From Candidatus Eiseniibacteriota bacterium (GTDB taxonomy: Bacteria; Orphanbacterota; Orphanbacteria; Orphanbacterales; Orphanbacteraceae), in NCBI GenBank assembly GCA_029262235.1, contig JAJCZU010000010.1, forward strand, positions 57,011-121,010: a stretch of DNA of 64,000 nt, given 5' to 3'. This document shows positions 1 to 7,584 of this stretch, in pieces. The notes beneath the pieces are model-generated. The model was not told where the DNA came from and searched no databases. It was given only the letters and a program-made list of their open reading frames with translations. How positions within the stretch are numbered: the first letter of the stretch is position 1; every line of letters starts with the position of its first letter. The translations under genes and the position numbers were made by a program.

Positions 1-1038
1 CAGTGGCAGGCCGCGTTTCTCGAAGCCGGACACGAGGGCACGCAGCCCGCGCGCCTCGCCGTCCCGCGCAAGAAGAGCTACACCGTACTCACGGCGACGG
101 GTGAGCACGAAGCTGTCATTCCCGGCAAGACGTGGCACACCGAGGGCGCGGCGGGGCAGCCGGTTGTCGGCGACTGGGTCGCGCTCGAAGTCGTAAGCGA
201 CACCGCGAGCCCCGTGATCCGCGCCATTCTTCCGCGCCGCACGATCCTCACACGCAAAATGCCCGGCGAAAAAGTGGCCGAACAGTACGTGGCGGCGAAC
301 GTCGACGTGCTCTTCATCGTCTGCGGACTCGACATGGACTACAACGTGCGCCGCATCGAACGCTATCTCGCGCTCGCACACGAAGGGGGAGTGCAGCCGG
401 TCGTGCTGCTGAACAAGGAAGACCTGGTCGAAGACGCCGCGCAGTTCCGCGACGAAGTGATCGAGTGCGCGGGCGAAGCGCCGGTCATTTCGCTGAGCGC
501 CAAAGACAAAACGAACATCGGGGCCCTCGAAATCTTTCTCGGACCCGGCATCACTGCCGCGTTCATCGGTTCGTCCGGCGCCGGCAAGTCGACACTGATC
601 AACGCGCTTCTCGGCGAAGAGCGCCAGGACACGCAGGAAGTGATCGAAGGGACCGACCGCGGGAAACATACGACCACGCGCCGCGAACTGATTCCGCTCG
701 GAGACCGCGGCATTCTGGTCGACACGCCGGGGCTTCGTGAAATTCAGCTCTGGGGGGACGAGTCCGCGCTCGACGACATCTTCGCGGATATCACGGCGCT
801 CGCGGACGAATGCCGTTTTCGCGATTGCGCGCATAGTAACGAGCCGGGGTGCGCCATTCGCGCCGCGGTCGAGGCGGGCGAACTCTCCGAGAAGCGTCTT
901 ACGAGCTACCACAAACTGTCGCGCGAACTGCGGCATCTCGCTTCGCGCCGCGACGAGCAGGCCCGGATCGAGGAGAAGCAGAAGAACAAGCGGTTTCACA
1001 AGATGATCAAGAAGAGACCGAGGCCGAGACCATGGTAG
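1..1038 (+). CDS. rsgA: Ribosome small-subunit-dependent GTPase RsgA (5' end outside window)
   Basis: RsgA is a circularly permuted GTPase that checks late 30S subunit maturation. The frame is open from base 1, so the start lies upstream; probably only about ten residues are missing. Visible in order: an OB-fold region ending in VVGDWVAL, the G4 motif NKED (near nt 412), the G1 P-loop GSSGAGKST (near nt 571), the G3 motif DTPG (nt 721), and a zinc-binding tail C-x4-C-x-H-x5-C (from nt 811). This G4-G1-G3 order is the hallmark of the family. The protein ends with a very basic tail (KNKRFHKMIKKRPRPRPW), plausibly rRNA-contacting. The next gene lies convergently on the other strand. Confidence 0.96.
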   Translation, partial: QWQAAFLEAGHEGTQPARLAVPRKKSYTVLTATGEHEAVIPGKTWHTEGAAGQPVVGDWVALEVVSDTASPVIRAILPRRTILTRKMPGEKVAEQYVAANVDVLFIVCGLDMDYNVRRIERYLALAHEGGVQPVVLLNKEDLVEDAAQFRDEVIECAGEAPVISLSAKDKTNIGALEIFLGPGITAAFIGSSGAGKSTLINALLGEERQDTQEVIEGTDRGKHTTTRRELIPLGDRGILVDTPGLREIQLWGDESALDDIFADITALADECRFRDCAHSNEPGCAIRAAVEAGELSEKRLTSYHKLSRELRHLASRRDEQARIEEKQKNKRFHKMIKKRPRPRPW

Positions 1039-1084
1039 AAAGCAGGAGCGTTTTCCGGGACCGTGAGTCCGGCAGTGCGCAGGC

Positions 1085-1456
1085 CTATGCCGGGCCCGGG
1101 CCCAGATGTTCGACCAGCAACTGCCACGAACCGGCCTCGAGCGTAAGAACCGAAGTGCCCCGCCCGGCGCCGCTCGCGAGTTTCCCGCCGATGTAGCCCG
1201 ACCACGCGAAGTCGAATCGATAGACCGCCAGCTCTTCACCCTTTCGGATCCAGTCGACGTTCTCGACGTGATACGACTCGCTCTTGATCGCCGCAAAGTT
1301 CTTCTCGAACGCCGCCCTCACTTCCGACTTGCCACGATGTACGGATCCATTCGAAAACGTAACGCAGGCATCTTCATGGATCAGTGGCGCGACCTTGCTC
1401 CAGTCCTGTGTGGCAAGCGCGGCTTCGTAAGCGAGAATGAAGTCTTCGGGGCGCAG
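1085..1456 (-). CDS. NTF2-like / SnoaL-like domain protein, likely CTG start
   Basis: About 123 residues with the pattern of the NTF2/SnoaL alpha+beta cone fold used by small hydrolases, isomerases and ligand-binding proteins (DFILAYEAALATQDWSKVAPL near the start, then ACVTFSNGSVHRGKSEVRAAFE, then a beta-rich second half). No ATG, GTG or TTG fits the domain start, but AAGGAG lies six bases before a CTG codon at 1456-1454, so I place the start there. The frame is also open upstream into the broken beta-helix gene, because the 37-bp duplication there shifts that gene into this frame. The resulting 752-codon frame is an accident, not a fusion protein. Substrate unknown. Confidence 0.7.
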   Translation of the reverse strand: MRPEDFILAYEAALATQDWSKVAPLIHEDACVTFSNGSVHRGKSEVRAAFEKNFAAIKSESYHVENVDWIRKGEELAVYRFDFAWSGYIGGKLASGAGRGTSVLTLEAGSWQLLVEHLGPGPA

Positions 1457-1737
1457 GGCGATCTCCTTGGGATTGTGGGCGTGATTCGGACGCGTCGTCG
1501 GCGCGCGGCGTCGGCTTCTCCTCGCCTTTGCGCGGCGTCGGCTTCTCCTCGCCTTCGCCCTGTCGGGCCTGCTCACATGATGCGCGAGACCTGTCTGCCG
1601 AACCCCCGGCCCTCCAATGGGGCTCAGGCTGCGGGGAACCGACGCGCGCACCGACTCGGATCCGCAATCCCGCTGATAGCGAGAGGGGAACGGAAGCTGC
1701 ACAAGCGCGAAGGTGCTCGATCGAGTATCTCGCAATT
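1457..1737. other. Spacer holding repeat copy A, no gene
   Basis: This gap lies between the NTF2-like gene and the end of the beta-helix gene. It is mostly family-1 repeat (1503-1650). Reading frames through it are arginine-rich translations of the repeat. Confidence 0.7.
1503..1650 (-). repeat. Family-1 intergenic inverted-repeat element, copy A
   Basis: Reverse-oriented copy. The left arm GCGCGGCGTCGGCTTC is duplicated in tandem (1503 and 1530, period 27). The core reads CCCTGTCGGGCCTG, later CCCCCGGCCCTCCAATGGGG, and the right arm GGGGAACCGACGCGCGC is complementary to the left one. The same core recurs at 3421, 13199, 63636 and 63878. Confidence 0.85.
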
Positions 1738-3343
1738 CTACCGTAGAAGCGTGATCTTTGCAGTCTGTGATTGCGTTCCGTCTGACAACTGCAGGAAGTA
1801 GATGCCGGGCGACACGTTGCGGCCATTCTCGTCGCGGCCGTCCCATGTTGCGGTGCGTGCGCCGGCGAGGACGGGCGTCCCATGTTGCGGTGCGTGCGCC
1901 GGCGAGGACGGGCGTGCGCGCCACTTTGCGACCGCGCAAGTCGAACACGAGGAGTTCGGTCGCGCTCGCCGCGGGCGACGCGAAACGCAGCGTCACATCG
2001 CCGCGGAACGGGTTCGGTGTCGCGAGAAACGCGGCGCCTCCGACGAACGAATCGTCCTGCGCGCCATCAGCATCACCCGCGCCTGCTACATCTGTCGCCT
2101 GCGCCGTGCACTCGGCGCCGGAATATCCGACGAGAGTACCGTAGGTGCAACCGACCACGTCGAGACAGGGCGAGGCGGGCTTCAAGTCGAAGTTGCCCAG
2201 GGCCGCGTCGCAGAACTTCGGGTTCAGTGAGAAGTTGTTGTTCACGCTCAGAGAATCCGCGAGTGGGCCCGTCCAGTCGCCGTCAGGGTTTCCCCAGATG
2301 TCGGTGCAGAAAACTTTGGGCGCAAGATCCGCGACATGAATCGCTTCCCCCTGCGCGGTCCCCGAGATGATCGTGTTTATGATCGCGAAACCACCCTGCG
2401 GGGATGCCCAGCCGTCATAGTAAACACCGCCGCCCAGCGAGTCCGTCTGGTTGCCCCAAAGCGTGCAATTCCAAAGGATCGAGAAAGCGAGGCTGTTCGC
2501 TTGCGAAGTATCGATCGCAACCGCTCCGCCATGCCAGTCGGCCGCGTTGTTCTTGAGAAGGCATTCGATCAGTCTCACGCGCCCTCTCCTGGCGGAAACG
2601 GCACCACCATCGGTGCCGGCAACGTTCCCTTCGAACTCACACCGCTCGAATGTGACAGAGGCCGAAGTTTCTACAAAAACGGCCCCCCCTCGATCGCTGC
2701 TCGAATTATTCTCGAAGCGACAATCGTTGAAAGTCATGTCATACAGCCACGCGTAAACAGCACCGCCACCGTACTCCGCATCATTGTCACGAAAGACGCA
2801 TTGATTGAAGGTCGCTTTCCCATCGTAATACCCTGCGACGGAGCCTCCCTCATTGCGGACGCCGTTCTGGAACACGCAATCAGTAAATGACGCGCTGGAT
2901 GCCATTCCCACATTGGACGAATCGAAAACGCAGTCCTGAAATTTCCCGACGGCACCTTCACCCGGTATCTCGTCGAAATCAATGAGCATCGAGGAGCCGT
3001 AGGCGAAAGTCAGGTTCTCGAAATAGGTCACGTCGCTGTACATCGCGATGTCGAAGCGGATCCGCACGCAGGAAGGGTCGCCTCCCTGTCCGATGAATCG
3101 CACGTTGCGGGAGTCGAGAAAGATGGTGAGCTTCGCGCCTGCATAGTCTCCGCAATGAATCGCGATCGTGTCGCCGTTTGCGGTCGAGTCGAAAGCCGCC
3201 TGAATCGTCGGCGCGTCGCCAGTACCGTTTTCGTAGACATTCCAGGTGGCGGCGAAAACGCGTGGAGGGATCGAGATTGTGAGAGCTACCGCGATTGCGA
3301 GGACGAGTATCTGAGGCAATTGCTTGCGGCCGTCATGGGACAT
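1738..3343 (-). CDS. Secreted right-handed parallel beta-helix protein with FlgD-like C-terminal domain, frameshifted
   Basis: AAAGGAGG precedes ATG 3343, followed by a signal peptide (ILVLAIAVALTISIPPRVFA). The body has repeated beta-helix coils (FNQCVFRDNDAEYGGGAV, FNDCRFENNSSSDRGGAV and so on), as in polymorphic surface proteins. The C-terminus starts a FlgD-like Ig domain (TPNPFRGDVTLRF, LLVFDLRGRKVART). A perfect 37-bp tandem duplication (1841-1877 and 1878-1914) then shifts the frame. Removing one copy restores TATWDGRDENGRN and an ending QTAKITLLR with a stop at 1738-1740, an intact 522-residue protein. In the given sequence the sorting or anchoring domain is destroyed and translation would run on into the neighbouring NTF2-like frame. 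Confidence 0.85.
1841..1914. repeat. 37-bp perfect tandem duplication inside a coding region
   Basis: The unit beginning TCCCATGTTGCGGTGCGTGC occurs twice without a mismatch (1841-1877, 1878-1914). Since 37 is not a multiple of three, it changes the reading frame of the beta-helix gene just inside its FlgD-like domain. Confidence 0.97.
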
Positions 3344-3420
3344 CCGCGAGCCTCCTTTCTTGATCGCGCTGGTTACTTTATAACCATACCAAGAAAGCGA
3401 GTCCGTGCATAGCGCGGGGC

Positions 3421-3545
3421 GGGCGCGGCGTCGGTTCCCCGCAGCCTGAGCCCCATTGGAGGGCCGGGGGTTCGGCAGACAGGTTTCGCGTTGCGTGTGA
3501 GCAGGCCCGACAGGGCGAAGGCGAGGAGAAGCCGACGCCGCGCAC
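3421..3545 (+). repeat. Family-1 intergenic inverted-repeat element, copy B
   Basis: The left arm GCGCGGCGTCGG (from 3423) and the right arm CCGACGCCGCGC (to 3543) are perfect complements. Between them are the conserved core blocks GTTCCCCGCAGCC, GAGCCCCATTGGAGGGCCGG and GCAGGCCCGACAGGGCGA. It sits between the end of the DMT exporter gene and the start of the beta-helix gene. Confidence 0.9.
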
Positions 3546-3570
3546 GGACCCGCGCCAGTGCCGGCTCACC

Positions 3571-4542
3571 TTACGCGCGCTTCCGCGCCCGAAACGTTCC
3601 GGCCACGCCCGCGAGTATGAGCGCGGTCCCGGCCAGGGTCCACGCGGTCACGTTTTCGTGCAGCAGCAGCCAGCCGAGAAACACCGCGACGACGGGATTC
3701 ACGTAGGCGTACGTCATCACGATGCTCGTCGGCAGCTGGCGAAGCGCCTTCATGAACGACGTGTACGCAATCACGGAGCCGAAGATGACGAGATACCACC
3801 ACGAAAGCCATGCGGTGCGCGACGGATCGGGGGCGGGCTCGCCCTGGATCAGCGCGACGGCAAAGATCGCCGCGGCTCCGAAGAGCATCTGAACACCGGC
3901 GCCGGCGGACGGCGCGACGTCGAGCTTGTTCCGCTGATAGTAGAGCGAGCCGAGCCCCCAGAGCATCGGCGCAACAAGAAGGGCGACAACGGAAAGGGCG
4001 TCGGTCTCACCATGAGGATCCGATAACACCGGGTATGTTAGAACACCCAGTCCGATGAAGCCCAATACGAGCGAAAGAACGAGAAGCACGGTCGGCGCCT
4101 TGCGATCGAGAATGGACTCGGCGATTGCGACCCAGATCGGCATCGAACCGACGAGAAGCGCGGCGTAACCGGACTCGGCGCGCTGCTCGGCCCAGACGAC
4201 GAGGCCGTTCCCGCCGAGGCAGAGCATCACGCCGGTGACGGCGAGGACGCGCAGCTCGCGCCCGGTCAGCCGTACGCGCCGCCGCTTGATCATCGCGAAC
4301 GCGAGCAGCAGCAGGCCGGCGGCGAGAAAGCGGGTTGCGCCGAAATAGAACGGCGGGAAGCCAGCGTCGGCGGCCACGCCGAGGCGGATCGCGAGGTACG
4401 TGCTCCCCCAGACGAAGTAGACGATCATCAGGTGCAGGTAGCCGGTCATCGGAGGGGTCGCCTCGCCGCCGAGGGATCCCGGGCCACCATCGGTCGCCGC
4501 ACTGACCAGGCTTTCGTTTCGAATGCACGCTTCATCACGCAT
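3571..4542 (-). CDS. EamA/DMT-family inner-membrane exporter
   Basis: This is a ten-helix drug/metabolite-transporter protein of the EamA type, which usually exports amino acids or other small metabolites. The two repeated EamA halves are visible: YFVWGSTYLAIRLGV opens the first and APMLWGLGSLYYQRN the second. The family-typical VNPVVAVFLGWLLLHE comes near the end, followed by a short basic tail RARKRA. A GGAG lies eight bases before ATG 4542. The 31-residue leader before MTGYLHLMIVYFVWG is hydrophilic, so the later ATG (4449) is an alternative start. Substrate cannot be read from sequence. Confidence 0.88.
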   Translation of the reverse strand: MRDEACIRNESLVSAATDGGPGSLGGEATPPMTGYLHLMIVYFVWGSTYLAIRLGVAADAGFPPFYFGATRFLAAGLLLLAFAMIKRRRVRLTGRELRVLAVTGVMLCLGGNGLVVWAEQRAESGYAALLVGSMPIWVAIAESILDRKAPTVLLVLSLVLGFIGLGVLTYPVLSDPHGETDALSVVALLVAPMLWGLGSLYYQRNKLDVAPSAGAGVQMLFGAAAIFAVALIQGEPAPDPSRTAWLSWWYLVIFGSVIAYTSFMKALRQLPTSIVMTYAYVNPVVAVFLGWLLLHENVTAWTLAGTALILAGVAGTFRARKRA

Positions 4543-4788
4543 ATCGCAGACTCCAGGGGGGCTTCGCTCCTGAGAAAGACGCCGGCCTCGAAAAAAAGAC
4601 GCATCGCGCTCTCCCCGTGGTGCTTTAACTCACCGACACTTCGAGAGTAAAATGGTGAGAGGGTACGAGACTATCGAATAGAATTCTTTCTCATGCCCGC
4701 ATTTTTTCGAAATTCCGAATCTTGTTCATGGATCGTGGCTTCAGACGAATCAGAATCGTCCTAGCCGCCTAAAAGGGAAGTAAATTCA

Positions 4789-5742
4789 ATGATCTACGAC
4801 AACATCCTGCAGGTCGTCGGCAATACGCCGGTCGTCCGGCTGAACCGCGTGGGGAGCGATCTCGGCGCGGAACTCTACGGAAAGTGCGAATTCCTGAACC
4901 CGGGCGGCAGCGTCAAAGACCGCATCGCCGTCCGCATGATCGAGAATCTCGAGAAATCGGGCAAGCTGAAACCGGACACCACACTCATCGAGCCGACGTC
5001 GGGCAACACGGGCACGGGCCTCGCCATGACGGCCGCGGTGAAGGGCTACAAGCTGATTATTACGATGCCCGAAAAGATGAGCCAGGAGAAGCAGACCGCG
5101 ATGGAGCGTCTCGGCGCGAAGATCATTCGAACGCCCACCGAAGCGGCGCACGACGATCCCGCCTCGCTGCTCGGTGTCGCGAAACGCCTGAACGAGGAAA
5201 TCGAAAACTCGATCATCCCCGACCAGTACGCGAACGTCGACAATCCTGACGCCCATTATTATGGAACGGGTAAGGAGATCTGGGACGACTTCGGCGACTC
5301 GCTCGACATGGTCGTTATGACCGCCGGCACCGGCGGCACGATCACGGGCGTCGCGAAGTATCTGAAAGAGAAGAACCCGAAGATCATCGTCGTGGGCGTC
5401 GATCCCGAAGGCTCGATCCTGGGCGGGCGCGACGAAGTGAAGTCGTATCAGGTCGAAGGAATCGGCTACGACTTCATCCCCGACGTGCTCGACCGCAGCC
5501 TCGTCGACGAGTGGATCTACTGCAACGACAAAGACAGCTTTCGCGTCGCACGCGAACTGATTCAAAAAGAGGGCCTGCTGATCGGCGGCAGCTCCGGCTC
5601 GGCGGTGTGGGCGATGATGGAAGCCGTGAAGCGCCACCCCGAAGTGAAGAAAGCGATCACGATTCTGCCCGACTCGATCCGCAACTACATGTCGAAGTAC
5701 GCGACCGACAAATGGATGAAGGAGCACGGGTTCGAGGGGTAG
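4789..5742 (+). CDS. Cystathionine beta-synthase-like PLP enzyme (no CBS regulatory domain)
   Basis: This fold-type II PLP enzyme would join serine (or O-acetylserine) with homocysteine or sulfide. Landmarks: PLP lysine in NPGGSVKDRIA, the substrate loop PTSGNTGTGLA, the phosphate-binding glycines TAGTGGTITG, and GGSSGSAVWA near the end. Several stretches are closer to cystathionine beta-synthase than to CysK (EGIGYDFIPDVLDRSLVDEW and the ending DSIRNYMSKYATDKWM). At 317 residues it is just the catalytic core, without the heme segment or the C-terminal CBS pair. A second, CysK-like paralogue lies at 32956-33891. GGGAAG precedes the ATG. Confidence 0.88.
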   Translation: MIYDNILQVVGNTPVVRLNRVGSDLGAELYGKCEFLNPGGSVKDRIAVRMIENLEKSGKLKPDTTLIEPTSGNTGTGLAMTAAVKGYKLIITMPEKMSQEKQTAMERLGAKIIRTPTEAAHDDPASLLGVAKRLNEEIENSIIPDQYANVDNPDAHYYGTGKEIWDDFGDSLDMVVMTAGTGGTITGVAKYLKEKNPKIIVVGVDPEGSILGGRDEVKSYQVEGIGYDFIPDVLDRSLVDEWIYCNDKDSFRVARELIQKEGLLIGGSSGSAVWAMMEAVKRHPEVKKAITILPDSIRNYMSKYATDKWMKEHGFEG

Positions 5743-5831
5743 CAGATTTGCTGCCGCCAACGGAAAGAAGTGATTGCCACGATCCCGCGGCGCTCACAGC
5801 AATCGTGAATCGAACTTGCCACAGGACTTGA

Positions 5832-6440
5832 ATGATTGATCTTGTTGCGACATTCATCCTCTTCTTTGCGGTGATCGACCCCATTGGAACGGTGCCCGTG
5901 TTCATCGCAGTCACGGGTGGATATACGGCAAAGGACACGCGAAAAATCGCGCTCATTGCAACGGCGGTTTCGGCGGCGATCCTGGTCTTCTTCGTGGCCG
6001 TCGGCGAGTTGATCCTTACCGCCATGTCGATTCCGCTCGCGGCCTTTCAAATATCCGGGGGGATCGTACTTTTCCTTTTCGCGCTTTCCATGATATTTGG
6101 CGAGAGCAAGCCCGAAGAGGAAACACGACTTGTCGAGGGGCATGAGGAGACGGCAATTTTTCCGCTTGCCGTCCCATCCATTGCGGGTCCCGGGGCGATG
6201 CTCGCCGCGGTGCTTATGACCGAGAACGCAAAGTTCGATCTATGGCAGCAAGCACAGACCTCGCTTGTCATGCTGTCCGTTCTTCTCCTGACTCTCATCT
6301 TCATGCTGGCGGCGAGTAGAATTCATCGCCTGATCGGCAACGCCGGAGCAAGCGTGATCAGCAGGGTCATGGGGCTGATACTGGCCTCGGTGGCAACCGC
6401 CAATACTCTCACCGGCGTTCGCGGCTATTTTGGTCTGTAG
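5832..6440 (+). CDS. MarC/UPF0056 family integral membrane protein
   Basis: About 202 residues with six predicted membrane spans. The family signature is FFAVIDPIGTVPVF in the first helix, and AVPSIAGPGAMLAAVL opens the second half. MarC proteins are conserved in bacteria but have no settled transport function; the old link to antibiotic resistance was withdrawn. The start ATG follows a modest AGGA. It is co-directional with the CBS-like gene 90 bp upstream, and no terminator is obvious between them. Confidence 0.9.
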   Translation: MIDLVATFILFFAVIDPIGTVPVFIAVTGGYTAKDTRKIALIATAVSAAILVFFVAVGELILTAMSIPLAAFQISGGIVLFLFALSMIFGESKPEEETRLVEGHEETAIFPLAVPSIAGPGAMLAAVLMTENAKFDLWQQAQTSLVMLSVLLLTLIFMLAASRIHRLIGNAGASVISRVMGLILASVATANTLTGVRGYFGL

Positions 6441-6506
6441 CAGCGAGCATTCGGCGGAACGCCCGGGACGCGATGCGGGCGATCCGCGCTCTGTTGCCTC
6501 GAAACG

Positions 6507-6893
6507 CTAATGCCCGAGCTTCACCATGCACTGCAGTCGACCGTTTCCCTCGTGCGTCCAGAGCGTGCGCGCGCCGATCGCGTCGAGATCCTTGCGCACA
6601 TTCGCCGGAAGTACGTCATCGCCCCAGGGAGTGTCCGCATCTTCTGCGCTCGCAGCGCGCGAAACGATCAGCAGCACCTGGTCTGCGCGGCGAAACGCCT
6701 GAATCTCCACGTCCTCGAGGCCGGGCACGTCGCGAAACTGCGTAAGCATGGTGCGCACGGCATCGAGCAGCACGTCCTCGTCCGCAGCAAGCAGACCCAT
6801 CTTGCGGTTCACGCTGAGCACGGCGACCACACCTGACGCCTTCTCCCACTCCCGCACCATCTTTTCGAGCGCTCCCGCAAATCGACTGCTCAC
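6507..6893 (-). CDS. Small protein resembling a degenerate histidine-kinase ATPase fold
   Basis: 128 residues, GTG start with AAGGAG six bases upstream. The order of elements recalls a HATPase_c fold: an N-terminal helix, then DEDVLLDAVRTMLTQF (like the N-box helix), VEIQAFRRADQVLLIVSR (the strand before the G1 box), and a final GNGRLQCMVKLGH strand. The usual DxGxG and second glycine box are missing, so ATP binding is doubtful. The family is not recognised with certainty; an anti-sigma or kinase-derived regulatory domain is possible but unproven. It is transcribed away from the small gene at 7081. Confidence 0.6.
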   Translation of the reverse strand: MSSRFAGALEKMVREWEKASGVVAVLSVNRKMGLLAADEDVLLDAVRTMLTQFRDVPGLEDVEIQAFRRADQVLLIVSRAASAEDADTPWGDDVLPANVRKDLDAIGARTLWTHEGNGRLQCMVKLGH

Positions 6894-7080
6894 ACGGATC
6901 TCCTTCGGGGTCCCTATCCGGCCACAATTCCTTCACTTAGCATACCAGAACATTTCTCTGGCGGGTTTCGGCTCGTTTCTGCGTACTTCTGTTTGATGGC
7001 TTAAACACACGAACCGGCAATCATCCCCGGGTGCCGGGAACGGGCGCACGCGAAGATGGCGCCAGGAGAAGGAGGGTACC

Positions 7081-7584
7081 GTGCGAAAGCTGAGTGCCAG
7101 GATACTGAAGATGAACGTTCGTCCCGCGGAATACATGCGCGGCGGTCTCGTGAACACGGAAGGCAGCCTGCGACCGGAGCTCACGGGCCGCTACTCGCTC
7201 GCGATGGCGTACCAGTTGCGGGACGACGGATTCACGGCGGGAAAGCTGCTCGCGTATCGGGAACTGCTGGCGAGTGCGAGCGAACCGTATACGGCTTCGC
7301 TCGCCCAGCCGGAACGCGTGCCGGTTCCGTCCGACGCCAAAGAGGCGATGGCCGCCGTCGCGAACACACTCGCGGGCGATTGCACTCCGCTCAGCGAGAT
7401 CATCCTGTCCGCGATGCCGCACCTGACGGACTGGCGCAGCTTCGGTTTCCTGCTCGATCACATCGAACGCGTGGCCGTACAGCTCGGTGTGATCTCGCGC
7501 AAACTGCCGGCCCCCGCTCCCCCGGGCCGCGCTCAGCGAATGCGGACGATGCGTGCGCTGGCGGCACTCACGACAGGGTTCTGA
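7081..7584 (+). CDS. Hypothetical 167-residue protein
   Basis: GTG start with a strong AGGAGAAGGAGG just upstream. Helical and probably cytosolic; no signal peptide or membrane span. A middle segment DWRSFGFLLDHIERVAVQLGV looks amphipathic. No family recognised. Its last 52 bases overlap the end of the converging secreted-protein gene (7533-9125), so one of the two stop positions may be derived. Confidence 0.6.
   Translation: MRKLSARILKMNVRPAEYMRGGLVNTEGSLRPELTGRYSLAMAYQLRDDGFTAGKLLAYRELLASASEPYTASLAQPERVPVPSDAKEAMAAVANTLAGDCTPLSEIILSAMPHLTDWRSFGFLLDHIERVAVQLGVISRKLPAPAPPGRAQRMRTMRALAALTTGF

Noticed and set aside
1085-3343. Single 752-codon beta-helix/NTF2 fusion protein
   Set aside because: The join runs through a 37-bp duplication and an intergenic repeat as arginine-rich nonsense; both ends make complete proteins separately.
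4786-5760. 324-codon frame opposite the CBS-like gene
   Set aside because: Exact antisense of the PLP enzyme; typical shadow.
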